A stretch of DNA of 64,000 nt from Aselliscus stoliczkanus (Eukaryota; Chordata; Mammalia; Chiroptera; Hipposideridae). The translations under genes were made by a program, and so were the position numbers. Each line of letters starts with the position of its first letter. The stretch's first letter is position 1. Where the stretch lies: contig CM066741.1 in the NCBI GenBank assembly GCA_033961575.1, positions 1,493,715-1,557,714 of the forward strand. Direction: 5' to 3'. This document shows, one piece after another, positions 47,051-57,785 of this stretch. A model generated the notes under the pieces. It saw only the letters and a program-made list of their open reading frames with translations, did not search any database and was not told the origin of the DNA.

Positions 47051-47989
47051 GTCACTCTTAGAAGGGTGCCCTACACAACTCTTACTTCTGCCCACTTCCA
47101 TCATGATTGGTAAAACCCATTTCCCATGATAATGTCAACGAAAGGGTGTCCAGACCTATAGAAAAGTTTTATAAGAGTTTATCTGAGGCAAATTTTTGAG
47201 AACATACCTGGAGCAAGCCCTTAACATGCTCTGGTGAATGGCAGGTTTCCAGTTCTTTTTATGCGGCAATGTAAGGAAAGTACATTAAATGCGTCGACGG
47301 TAGATTAAGGAGGAGGGAAGGCAGCAAAACGAGGGCACCTCTAGGATTGGATGACGAGCCACAGGAAGAAATGCAAACCTCTTTACATGGAGGAGTACGA
47401 TACAGATCATCAACACAGCACACAGAGGTGGTACGTGGGAAAAAGAGAGCGATCCCTTTTAGTAGAGCGGTCTACTACTTTGGTGCTGGTGGCTGAGCCT
47501 CTGAGCGTCTGGAAAAGAAATGACTCTGACATTTCAAAGGTCTGTTATCCTAGAGGCGTAAGCACAGTGGGTAGGGCTCACGTAAGGTAAAGGCTGACCT
47601 TTCTAAGGAAGTCTTAGGCCTGGGACGTGACCGCCCGCCATGACCTGCCCAGTTGTGAGTTTGTGACCAGACCATCCTGTGTGGTTACTACTGGTCGCCG
47701 AGTGTGTAAGGCCTGACCTGCAGCGCCCCCTCCCACCACTGTCCCCCTGAGCTTGTCTGGTTTCGTATATGGCCCCTTTTGCGTTAGCCACAAGGTCTGA
47801 AATGTCAGATATTCATTTTTCCATACTCTGACAGCTAGAGGTATTCTTATTCTGACCAATGACAAGTAAAGCGCAGTCTGTGAGGAGGGTGTACTTCTGA
47901 GAAAGCTTTTCCTCAATGATCGAAGTAGAGGGGCATTTAAGGAGTGATCTTTAGCTGCCCTGGCCAGCCACTCAAACACCTATTCTAGA
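47051..47989. other. Unassigned, no gene seen
   Basis: Includes TAAGAGTTTATCTGAGGC at 47172, which could be LTR-derived. Frames reach 121 codons without a recognisable domain. Confidence 0.4.
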
Positions 47990-48232
47990 CACCGTTCCTA
48001 TGAGAATGTGATGGCTGGAGCGACAGCAACCATCTTGTAACCATGAGTCAACCATCAAAAGCCAATATACTAAGTAACGGAAGGCGGAAAAGATCTGGGA
48101 TTCATTGTTGAGCCACTTAGCAACTGCAGGACTGCCTACCACCAAAAACATCTTATCATGGGAGATTAGTGTCTTCATTGTTTAAGCCATTGTTCATTGG
48201 TGCTTCTGTTATTGGTAGCCAAAACCAAACTA
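47990..48232 (+). mobile_element. MaLR-type LTR 3' fragment
   Basis: GTGTCTTCATTGTTTAAGCCATTG..TTCTGTTATTGGTAGCC is a MaLR LTR end pattern. Confidence 0.5.
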
Positions 48233-48262
48233 ACTTGTTGATTTTGCCTGCCCAGCATCACA

Positions 48263-48263
<1 letters not shown>

Positions 48264-48306
<43 letters not shown>
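48264..48306. repeat. (CA)n microsatellite
   Basis: About 21 CA units. Confidence 0.97.
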
Positions 48307-48310
<4 letters not shown>

Positions 48311-48620
48311 TTGAGTTAAACTGAGATTGCGCCTCCGGTTCCCGGGTGAGCACGTGACCTGGTCTGACCAATCAGAGTGGTACATCCAAATGGCTCTGGT
48401 GAGTAGGCTGAAGTTTACTTCCGGCAGGACTTTTGGGAAGGGAGGCTTGGGACTGCTGCTTGAGAATAAAGCCAGCACCGAGAAAAGCAAAGCAAAGTCG
48501 GGCTATGAAAAGACTCGTTTCTGATGACTGAGCCCTGGGGCCTCAGATTTTGCCTGGTCTACCTTTGGACTCGTCTTTTAGTTATATGAACCCATAAATT
48601 TTAATTCTTCCGCAAGCTGG
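48307..48620 (+). mobile_element. Possible LTR-type remnant (low confidence)
   Basis: GGTCTGACCAATCAGAGTGG..GAGAATAAAGCC: a CCAAT-like box and an AATAAA suggest an LTR. Family not assigned. Confidence 0.35.
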
Positions 48621-50499
48621 TTAACGACGGAAAGAATGCTGGCTATTAGAGAGCAGAGTCCTGCCTGGTTCACAGATAAGGCAGGGGCCACAGCTGAAGA
48701 AAAGCAGGAGCCGGGGTGGGGAAGGTAGGACCAAAACAGGACGCAACACCTCTGCCAGTAACAGCCAGCTGCTGTTACTACCTGTGTCTTTCACAGGTCA
48801 CAGCGGCTGACGCATCGAAGGACAAAGGGACTTATCCCAGGCTGAAGGGCGAGCAATGAAAAGGGCCCGGATTCAGTCTCCGGCCTAACAGATCTCTAAC
48901 ACTCGTTACCGCTACCGAGCCCCGCTGATTCTCTGGGCGGGTCTACCCCAGGAATCGAGTCTGTACATTGCCTCTTAAACATCAAAAGAGTTTTCCTGGT
49001 GTTGGCTGGGTGGGGCTGAGGACAACCCAGAGGTTCTTTTTTCTTGGAGAGTCAAGTCCAGGGAGCTGAGCTGCTTCTGTGATCAGCGAGGAAGAGGCAG
49101 GGGCAGGTGCCATTACCCCTACCCAGCATCACTGGTTAGAGACTTGCTTCTCCCCCAGGGCGCCCTACACATGCTGCCCCAGGTTCAGTCATTTTGGCAA
49201 AGAAAGGGGTTGCTTCTGGAGCTCCCATCTCATCTTCGGGATAGGTAGGTAGTTTCTTCCAGAAAATTCCAGGTCACTGAAAGCCCTTCCCAGCAGCCCT
49301 GGCGGAACCTGCTGGGACAGCTACAGCCCCTCCCCCACATCCCTGGTGGCCGTCTCCAGTGAGGGTGCCAGGCACACGCCTAGCGCTGCCTCTGGCCTCT
49401 CTGCTAAGGACTCTGCCACATGTGTCCTGAGTGTGGACAAGCTCTCAGGCCCCGTCTCCAAGCACAGTCCTGCCCGGCCTGGAGACAAACGTCAGCCGAG
49501 GGCTGTCGCTTTCAACATTGCCAGTTCCGTGGTAAAGCACCTGTCCTCACGCCCTGTCACTTGTCCCTGGACCTGACCTGATGAGTGGACTCCATTTCGA
49601 TGGCTGACCTCTACCAAACCCAGCCTGATGAGCAGCCCGCCTGAGCATCGGGGTGTCTCCAAAAGGATCCCTGCAGGGACTTCCTCACAGTTCCCCTCGG
49701 CCAGCAGTTCCCCACGTTTGGAAAACTCATTCGTACACAAGATGATTTTTGGATGTAGCCCCACAGTCCCTTCTTGATTCTCTTTCCATCCTTCAGATCA
49801 CCAAAGAGAAGCTCTGTGTGCGGCGGGTTTGCCTTTTACAATATGTATTGTATTTGTATGGTTATTTTATTCACAGCAACTGGCACTGGTTTCTAATGCA
49901 TATTAGATATTCAGTTTCCTGTATAGGCTCAAACACCTAGATTTTAAATGAGTCCATTCCTAGACAAGTTAGAAGTAAATAGTGGCACAGATCATAGGAC
50001 CCGTACGGTAATGAGGAGGGCAGGAAACAAACCCCCAAAATGGGGCAATGGCTGCTCCCAGCACAGGGGCTTCCCACTGTGTCATAAGTCCGCCCATTCC
50101 CTGGAACAAATCCACAGGCAACTTGGCATTTGCTACCCAGAGGGTGAGGTTCAGACAGCTGATGCCCTCCTTCCTGTGTGACAAAGGTCTCTAACCTCCA
50201 AGTGTGGGCAGGAGGGATCAGGGAGCTTCGTACTGAAGCGGGGTATGGGCAGTTTGCTCCCCTTTGCCCCACAGAGCCAGTGCAATCATGGGGATCCCCC
50301 AGGCCCTCCAGTAACCCCTATTAGGCCAAGGGCACCACTCGCTGGCACAGAGCACACGTGGGCAGGCGTGGGTGGGGGCTGCCCCTGAGAGCCTGTGGGC
50401 CAGAGGTGTGCTCCATGCTTTGTGGATGCCGCCGCACAACCTTTGATCGACAGCTGTCACTAGGAGCCTGGTCACTAGGAGCCTGGTAGGACGGCTGAG
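48621..50499. other. Intergenic, no gene seen
   Basis: Mostly unique. A 15-bp exact tandem duplication (GTCACTAGGAGCCTG) lies at about 50455-50484. No recognised exon. Confidence 0.5.
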
Positions 50500-50670
50500 G
50501 TGAGCGTTTCTAAAAGTTTGGTCCTTGGACAGCCAACATCAGAATCACTTACTTAAGAGAGAGGTTTCCCTAGAGACTCAGATTCCGGAGCTGTCAAATG
50601 GGGCCCAAGGGTCTGAACTTTCTAACCATGAAGCTTACCATCAACACAAAATCTGAGAAACACTATAATG
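50500..50670 (-). mobile_element. MER5-like hAT MITE
   Basis: AAAGTTTGGTCCTTGGACAGCC..CATCAGAATCACTTACTTAAG..AATCTGAGAAACACTATA resembles a diverged MER5-type element. Confidence 0.6.
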
Positions 50671-50692
50671 GAAAAAAAGAACAGTAATAAAG

Positions 50693-50694
<2 letters not shown>

Positions 50695-50752
<58 letters not shown>
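50695..50752. repeat. (TC)n microsatellite
   Basis: About 29 TC units. Confidence 0.97.
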
Positions 50753-50760
<8 letters not shown>

Positions 50761-51564
50761 CGCTGTATATACAAATCTTCCCCCACAGTGCCTATAAAAA
50801 AATAACCACCTGGTGAGTTTTATACCCCCCACCATTAATAGACCCAAAAACTAAACAAGCATTCCTCAGTCGTAAAGCCTGTTCATTGGGCAATCATCTG
50901 ACAAAAATCACAAAATTCTCCCCAGAAATCAAGTACCCTCTCTGCCTCTTCCCCTCGACTAAAAGACTCTTCTGTCAGAATCATACTGCCATCAGGACAC
51001 GAAACTTGAAATCGGGTTACCATGCCCCCAGACAATTCCATGTTCCCAGAGCCCCCAAGGGGCACAGTCTTCCCATGGCCTCAGCCTCCCTAAATCAGCA
51101 AATGCCAGGAGCCATAGGGTCCCCGGGCACAGTGCTTCCCCAAAAACCACGAGGGGTGCGAGCCCGCATTCCGGAAAGTCAGGAACATCGCTAGGTGGGC
51201 TTCTCCAGAGGTGCCCAAAGTCAAGGTCCTGAGAGCAAGCTGCCTGTGTGTGAGGTGACCCGGGCAGCACTGCCCGCAGTGGAGAAGGGCCAAAGGAGCC
51301 CACACAGGGCGCTTTCACAGCAGCGCAACGCCGTGGGCCGTGGGCCCCGGCCTGCTGGACGTGTCTGGGCAGGCAGGGAACGCGCCTCCTCGCTGTCCTG
51401 CCCCCGGGGCGGGCGAGGAAACTGGATACGGAGCCACCCTTTCCATCTGTCATTGGCGAAGCTGCTCTGACGGTCACCAAGTCCTCAGTCCCAAGCCCCT
51501 CCCCCAGGCTGAGCCCAGGCCTGTGCCAGGCAAAGCCCCACAGGCAGAGGGCCACCTGGGCTTG
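50753..51564. other. Intergenic, no gene seen
   Basis: A 206-codon minus frame at 50992-51612 runs through GC-rich unique DNA without a known domain. Confidence 0.5.
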
Positions 51565-52265
51565 TAGGATGAAACCGCTGGAGTGCCTCAAAGATAAAAC
51601 AAGAACTACCACGTGAGCCGGCGGTCCCGCTGCTGGGCAACTGTCCGATGGACGCGAAACCCCCGTCTCAGAGCTCTCTGCGCCCTGTGTTCACTGCAGC
51701 GTTACTCACAGTGGCCCAGACGTGGGAACAAGCTAACGTCCGTCAACAGAGAAACACACAACGGAATAGCATTCAGCCTTTAGAGAGAGAAATCCTGCCA
51801 TTTGTGAGCACGTGGATGGACCTCAAAGCACTATGCTGAGTGCGGTCACAGTCCTCGAAAGAACTGTGGCTGACGCCTCTGATCTGAGGCACTGAAAACT
51901 GCCACAGGTGTGGAAGCAGCCGGTGGCGGCGGCCTGGGCAGAGGGAAGGGAGGGGGGACCCGGCTGCTCAGTGGAGATAAAGTTACAGGTACAGAGATGA
52001 GTACGTCCCCGGGCTCTGCTCTGCCACACAGAGCCCAGGGTTAACCGTAATGCCATATCGTACCCTTACGACGTTACGAAACAGGCGGATCTCATGGTAA
52101 GAGTTCTTACCGCGACACACACAAAAACCCTCAACAATGAAGGGATACAAGGAAAGTTTTGGAGATTATACATATGTTTATTATCTTATGTCCAAACTCA
52201 TTCAATTGTATATATTAGTCATGTGCAGATTTTTTGCATACCAATTATACCTCAGTGAAGCCGGG
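51565..52265 (+). mobile_element. Old L1 ORF2 end and 3' UTR
   Basis: GGGCAACTGTCCGATGGACG..CAGTGGCCCAGACGTGGGAAC..GGATGGACCTCAAAGCACTATGCTGAG..CAATTATACCTCAGTGAAGCC. Confidence 0.82.
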
Positions 52266-53543
52266 GGTGGAGGGGCGCTGGCCTAAGTGGTGATGTTGAA
52301 TGCCGGGAAGCTGATGAGCTGCTAGAGGTTTGGCACCAGGCTCTCCCAGGCAGAGAAGCCCTATCCTATCTATCGCCCTTGCCAATATCTGCTGTGTGTC
52401 GCTTCCCACCAAAGCCAAGTTCAAGCTGCCGGTGTGAGCTGAAAGCACAGTAAGGAAGCCCCGTGTTGACACGAGACAATCCCAGCTCAGCCCTGGGAGG
52501 GCATGTGGGCAGCACGCCAGCAGGGTTTCCCACAGGCACAGCCACAGTGCTCTGCTAGACCTACAGTCTCATGACGTCAGGTGACTTGTATACTCTCTGT
52601 GACGTCGACGTGTGAGCGTCTTACCATTAAAAAAGAAAAAAAAGAACGACTCTGCACACCTTTGAATTATGTCATACTCTAGGAATGTGTGTCTTGTTTA
52701 TTATTTTTCCACCCCCACGCCCGCCACCCCAGCCCCTCACACAGGCAGGCACCCGTGGGATCACTGAAAACCCATTTAAGAAGCCAGACTTCAAACATTC
52801 GTCTCAACAGTAATGTTAACAGTGGTTACTTAACAGTAATGGACAGCCCTGTTTTCTCAGCCTGGCATGGTTCCCCTCTTCTGATAATAATAGCACCTCA
52901 TTGTCCTTTAAGCACCCATCCCTAACCCCATCTCGAGGCTTCAGACCCTATTCCCTGGCTGTAGCAGTTAGCACACGAACACCTAACAATTAGAACATTT
53001 ATTCCCCCTGGAGAAGGGACAAACCCCAGTTGAGTAAATGACACCCTTTGCCTGAAATGATAGAAAAAGAAAGCCTGCTCCCCTGGGAAGACTTGTTCAG
53101 TAGGATGGAAGCCTGGAGCTGCGAGACTATCCTTGTGCAAGAGCAAAGAGCCTCGCCGAGAGCAAAGCCATCACAGAGGGAATCTGATTTGAGAGGCCAG
53201 AGACAGAAGATAACAGTCCAGAGAGCGCCATCTGAGCCCGCAGGTCCAGCTGTGCCTGAAGACACTTTCAGGCTTTTCCAGTATTCCCAAGATATTTCCA
53301 AACTCTAATTGCATGAGCCCATAAAACCCTTTGGAACTGAAGTCCCTTTGATTTGGGGGTTCAGTCATTTGCCACCCAAAGATGGTTGCTGATTCGCAGG
53401 TCTGAGATCACGTGAATTAGACTTTGCACCCACCCGGCCAGCTTTCTCTTCTTGGCCCTAGAGAGAGTTCAGTGCAGAAGCAAAGATGCAGCTTACTGGG
53501 GCTGCCTCCATGGGGCTGAGGGGGATGCCAGGCAGAGACAACG
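52266..53543 (-). other. CHP2: CHP2 3' flank and probable 3' UTR
   Basis: Downstream of the CHP2 stop. AATAAA hexamers on the minus strand lie at 53003-52998 and 52702-52697, so either could end the transcript (about 0.54 or 0.84 kb past the stop). No other gene is seen. Confidence 0.5.
52998..53003 (-). terminator. Candidate CHP2 polyadenylation signal AATAAA (proximal)
   Basis: TTTATT on the plus strand, 541 bp after the CHP2 stop codon. A second candidate is at 52697-52702. Confidence 0.4.
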
Positions 53544-55713
53544 TCACTTCAGGATCCGAATGCTCATTTTCTGCTCGATGTTCATCTTCTCCAAGGACTG
53601 GGGGGGAATGCGTGCGAGTTAAGAGGGTTTGAATTCCAGTCCGCTATGCTCCCAACCTCCCCCGCAACCCCCAAGGCCCCACCACGCCCTGGGACCCCCT
53701 CTCTTTCTGCCCTCTTCCTTCGAGCTTCGTGCCCCGTGTCCATCTGTGCTAGGAACTCCTGCTCCTAGCTCCCCAGGCCCGAAGGGCACTCTGACCTTGG
53801 TGAACTCCTGGAAGGACACAGCCCCATCCCCGTCCTCATCGGCCTCCTGCACGGTGCGGTCGGCGATGCTCTCCAACTGTTCTTCTGTCACCTGTACCCC
53901 GACCATCAGCCGGAGGACCTGGGAGGTGGAGGAGGAGGGACCCTTAGCACCATCCCCCAATCCTTGCCCGCATCACCCCAAAAGTTACTACCTGTTTCGT
54001 AATCCATCCCTCATCCATTGTTCACCCCATTCCGACCACTTTCCACCACATCCACCAATAATTCCCCATTGCTTCTCCATCCGACCCCCGCATCTGTCCC
54101 TCACTATCCCACACTTACCTCCAGAACATGCCCAGGCACACGACTCAACCCCCACCTTGGAACCCAGCCCCCATCCATCTGCCACCCCATCCCCCACCTC
54201 ATGTCCAACCCTGCCCAAGTCCACCCCCCACTGCATCACACAACACCGGAGGTATCAGTCTCAGCACCATTGACACTGGGGGCCAGAGAGGGCCTTGGGG
54301 GGGGGGCTCCTGTGCAGTGGGGGGTGTTTAGCAGAATACCTGACCTCCACCCACTAGGTGCCACTTGCACCGCTACCATCCTGACAGTTGTGACAACCAA
54401 AAATGTCCCCAGAGGGCCGGCCGAGTGGAGCGGTGGTTAAGCGCTGGCCTGGGAAGCCAGCGGCCCCGGTTCAGGTCCCACATGTGAGGGCCAGTGACAC
54501 TGCCCTCAAAAAAAAAAATGTCCCCAGATATTGCCCATGTCATTCAGGGGCAGAAATCGCCCCCAGTTGAGAATTACTAATCTATTCGCAACCGTAATGG
54601 TTGCCCACCCTGCTCCCAGCTAAGCCACAGTCCTACCCATCCATTCCCTTGGCTCAGCGCACACCCCAGTCATCCGCACCCCACGCACGCATCGCGCACC
54701 CCATGGCCCACCCTGCAGGTCAGGCGTCTCCCACCTGCAGCATCTCCTGCTGGGAGATCTTCCCATCTCGGTCCTGGTCGTAGAGCTGAAATGCAACTAG
54801 GAAGAGAGTGGGGGGCAAAGAGGTGGGTCCCCCTGAGGGCTCACGGGGCCTCTCGCTGGTGTGGGAAACCTGGGGTCTCACTTCGGGGACCCCAACTCAC
54901 AGCGGAGTTTGTTCCTTCTGCTGTTGAGGGGTTCGGGTTCGTTGGGGTCCCGCGTTCTGAAGTCCTCTTCATCCACCGGCCGGAAATGAGCCAGGACTCG
55001 GACAAAGCCCGGGAACTCCACCTGCAGACTCCTGGGGGGCACGGAATGCAGCGGAGGCAGCGGCCGGGCCCCCGAGACCCCCGAGACCCCCCAGCCCCTC
55101 CCCCCGGCCCCCGAGCCCCCCCAGCCCCTCCCCCCGAGACCCCCCCCGGCCCCCGCCCCCAGAGGCCTCACCCGTCGGGAAAGAAGGCGTCTATAATGCG
55201 GTCCCCCAGCGGGTTCACGGCCAGCGCCCCGATCTGCTGCAGGTCCGCGCGGCTGCAAAGCAAGTTCAAGGCGGGTGGGACCCGGACGGACGGACGGACG
55301 GACGGAGGGGACCGCGGGGCAGCCCTCACCTCAGGTAGCCCTTCTTGTTGCTGTCCAGGGCGCGGAACCGGTGGTGCAGGCGGACCAGGCTGGCCTGCGA
55401 GACTGCGGGGCGGGGCGGGGGTCAGGGGGGTGCGGGGGTCGGGGGGTGCGGGGTGCGGGGCGGGGTGCGGGGTCGGGGGCGTCCCACGGGCCGGGGCCCA
55501 GCTGCGGGGCGGAGGGGGCGTGACGAGCCCCCGCAGCTCCCCGCGGGAGACCCAGGACCAAAGCCGGACGCGGGCTGGGGGTCCCGGGAGCCCCCCCCGG
55601 GCCCGCCCCCGCCCCGGGGCCCCGCTGCGCCCCGCGCCCCACTCACAGCCCGTCTCCCGCCGGATCCTCTCCGCGTCCGGGATCCCCGCCGCGACGGAGC
55701 TGCCGGAGCCCAT
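53544..55713 (-). CDS. CHP2: CHP2, calcineurin B homologous protein 2 (complete, 7 coding exons)
   Basis: CHP2 is an EF-hand protein that binds the juxtamembrane cytoplasmic region of plasma-membrane Na+/H+ exchangers (NHE1, NHE3) and supports their activity; it also resembles calcineurin B. Coding exons on the minus strand are 55713-55647, 55402-55330, 55252-55172, 55031-54901, 54796-54735, 53918-53796 and 53597-53544. They total 591 nt, i.e. 196 residues plus TGA, the same length as human CHP2. Every junction is GT-AG and in phase. Gly2 (MGSGSS) is a myristoylation site and the start has a GCCATGG context. EF-hands 1 and 2 are degenerate. EF3 (loop D124-E135, [12 protein letters not shown]) and EF4 (loop D165-E176, [12 protein letters not shown]) keep the Ca2+ ligands. 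The hydrophobic stretch at about 139-146 (VLRLMVGV) matches the nuclear-export-like region known in CHP1. The C-terminus is MSIRILK. Introns are short (77-816 bp). No disabling change is seen. Confidence 0.97.
54250..54595 (-). mobile_element. MER20-like hAT MITE in CHP2 intron 5, split by SINE-A
   Basis: CCACTAGGTGCCACTTGCACC..TTGTGACAACCAAAAATGTCC, then after the SINE ATATTGCCC..AATCGCCCCCAGTTGAGAATTAC. The complement matches the MER20 terminal TTCTCAACTGGGGGCGATTT. Confidence 0.7.
54405..54525 (+). mobile_element. SINE-A in CHP2 intron 5, antisense to the gene
   Basis: The body starts GGGCCGGCCGAGTGGAGCGG at 54415. AATGTCCCCAGA flanks both sides as the target-site duplication. Full length with a short A-tail. 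Confidence 0.95.
55032..55171. repeat. C-rich imperfect tandem repeat in CHP2 intron 3
   Basis: CCCCGAGACC, CCCCCAGCCCCTCCCCC and CCCCGAGCC units alternate. The transcript strand is G-rich here (GGGGGAGGGGCTGGGGGG), in an intron of only 140 bp. Confidence 0.85.
55403..55646. repeat. G-rich repeat in CHP2 intron 1
   Basis: GCGGGGCGGGG, GGTGCGGGGGTC and GGGGTGCGGGG units at 55405-55485 on the plus strand; the sense RNA is C-rich. Confidence 0.8.
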
Positions 55714-56388
55714 GGCGCCGCCGCAGCCTGAGCCCGCGAGCCGGTCCCGCCCAGCGCAGCCTCGGCCCCGGGGCGAAGGCCACAGGCCTGGCGGGGAGCC
55801 AGGCCCTGCCCGCGGCGCTCCCCGCCGCCCACCCGGGACCCAGGCGGCAGAAGGCGGCGCCCAGGGCGGCGGGGCCGGAGGGCGGCGAACAACGGGCTGT
55901 TTCATCGGGAGGTTCCGAGGCGGTGCGCGCAGAGGCTGCGGGAGGCCGGGCCGCCGCGCTCCCACGCCCCCGGCCCCCGGCCCCCGGCCCCCGGCCCCCA
56001 ACCCCCGGCCCGGGGCTCCCCCGGCGCCCCCGGCCCTGACCGCGTTTCCTCTGCGCGCAGAATCCAGGACCCTCTAGAGAGGGGCGTCGGGTGGGGAGGG
56101 GGCCGGCCGCATTGCGCCCCAGCCCGGGCCCCCTCCCCAGGCAGCAGGGACGCGCTGATGGGCCCCCAGCCCGGGGTGATGTGGGGTCGCCAGGCACAGG
56201 GCGGGGACGTGGCTGGAAACCCAGCTCTGACCAGCTCCGTCCGAGCCGGCGTGTCATGGCTTCATCTCTTTGGCCTGGTCCTTAGAGCGTTATCGTTATC
56301 GTTGTTGTTTAATGGAGTCAATGCTTACAGATCAGAAGACGGAACCAAAAGATTCCCAGCACCTCCAGGGAAATTAAAACTCCGACAC

Positions 56389-56858
56389 GGGCCAGCCGAC
56401 TGGCGCGGTGGGTTAAGCGCTGGTTTTGGGATGCCAGTGGCCCCGGTTTGGATCCCACATATGAGGGCCAGTGACACTGCCCTCTACAGCTAAGATGGTG
56501 AACAATAGCTCCACCTGGAGCTGGGCTGCTGTGAGTCCCCGGGACGGCATAGCTGCATCCCCGGGACGGCATAGCTGCAGCCCCTGCTGCCGTGGGCTGC
56601 CATAGGCTACAGTGAGTGGCTGGCAGCTGGTGTGAGCTGCCAAGAGCCACTGTGAGCGGCCATCCAGAGGCTGGCGACCAACCTGCCTCATCCGGGAGGA
56701 GCACAATGACGATACCAACATGGGCCAGTGAAGCAACGTCCTCCACAACTAGACTGAAGAACAAAAGGACAGCAACTTGTCTGTTCCCCTTCCCCGGTTC
56801 CCCAACGCTGTTCCCTCCCCCAATTCCCCAATAAAATCTTTAAAAAAAAAAAAAAAAA
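56389..56858 (+). mobile_element. SINE-C, full length
   Basis: A SINE-A-like head (GGGCCAGCCGACTGGCGCGG to CACTGCCCTC), then CTACAGCTAAGATGGTG, a body with a 24-bp tandem duplication (CCCCGGGACGGCATAGCTGC twice at about 56537-56584), then CCCAATAAAATCTTT and A-tail. Confidence 0.93.
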
Positions 56859-57255
56859 AGGCCTCCGCTGCTGCCGGGGAGCAGCTGCCACATTTAAGTG
56901 GGGACATCCGTGGGCTGTTAGGGCCACAGCCCCACCCAGCCCAATTCATGCCCTAAGGAGCCCCAGGGCCTCTGCCACGACTTCCGCCTCTGAGCAGCCC
57001 TCAGGGACAGCAGGGAAGCCACCGCCTGAGACAGGGTTACAAACGTCACTGTGCCCAAGCTTAAAATAATAGCAATGACAACAATAACAAGGGCTGTCCC
57101 TGAGCACTCTCCACGCGCCCCTGGCACTCCACTGAGCACCAGATAAGCCTTCACTCGCACACCCATCCCAGCACCTGCCAAGGCCGCCAGGTGTGAACTA
57201 GGTAAAGCCTATATCCTCAGTGGGGACCGCATGGGGGCTAAAAATCTAACTTATT
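56859..57255. other. Intergenic, no gene seen
   Basis: A MIR-like piece may lie around 57100-57150 (CCCTGAGCACTCTCCACGCG). Otherwise unique. Confidence 0.45.
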
Positions 57256-57257
57256 GT

Positions 57258-57368
57258 TATTTTTTTTTTTTTAGAGGGCAGTGTCACTGGCCCGCATATG
57301 TGGGATCTGAACACTGGCCTCTGGCATCTCAAGCCAGCTCTTAACCACGGCGCCACTCGGCCGGCCCA
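57258..57368 (-). mobile_element. SINE-A
   Basis: T-run, AGAGGGCAGTGTCACTGGCCC to CACTCGGCCGGCCC. Confidence 0.93.
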
Positions 57369-57439
57369 AAAACATAATTCTTTTTATGTATAAAGTACAG
57401 ATATACCTATAGTACGTGAACAGATACATCAGTGGTCTT

Positions 57440-57612
57440 AAAATTTCAGAGGACTGGGGCCGGCCGAGGGGCGCGGTGGTGAAGCGCTGGCTTGGGAAGC
57501 CAGCAACCCCGGTTCGGTCCCACATGAGGGCCAGTGACACTGCCCTCAAAACAAACAAACAAACAAACAAACAAACAAACAAAAATAAAAAATTTCAGAG
57601 GATTGGAATCTA
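57440..57612 (+). mobile_element. SINE-A with (AAAC)n tail and target-site duplication
   Basis: AAAATTTCAGAGGACTGG before GGCCGGCCGAGGGGCGCGG and AAAATTTCAGAGGATTGG after it. The tail holds about nine AAAC units. Confidence 0.94.
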
Positions 57613-57785
57613 AAGAACTGAATAAAAGAGCAAAGTAAACAGAAATAGTCTTAGAGACACAGAGGAAAAACTGATGAGGGCTAGATGGGACGGGGTGGGC
57701 CTGAGGGAGAAGGGGAAGGGACGAGGCAACACAAACTGGCAACTACAATATTGCTGCAGGGACAGAAGAGACAGTTAAAAAAAAA
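57600..57785 (+). mobile_element. L1 3' UTR fragment, same subfamily as 9416
   Basis: GAGCAAAGTAAACAGAAATAG..GACACAGAGGAAAAACTGATG..GGCAACTACAATATTGCTGC closely parallels 10530-10670 of the left-hand L1. Confidence 0.8.

Larger units (their letters stand above)
54950..56250 (-). promoter_or_regulatory. CHP2: CpG island over CHP2 exons 1-4 and promoter
   Basis: Very CpG-dense and G+C-rich, with no TATA box. Upstream of the ATG lies a (GGCCCCC)n run at about 55968-56012. The CpG content explains the 428-codon frame on the plus strand and several 150-280-codon minus frames here, which are not genes. Confidence 0.75.

Noticed and set aside
54791..56077. Plus-strand frame of 428 codons antisense to CHP2
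   Set aside because: It overlaps CHP2 exons 1-4 on the opposite strand in CpG-dense DNA, is low-complexity Gly/Pro/Arg and shows no domain.
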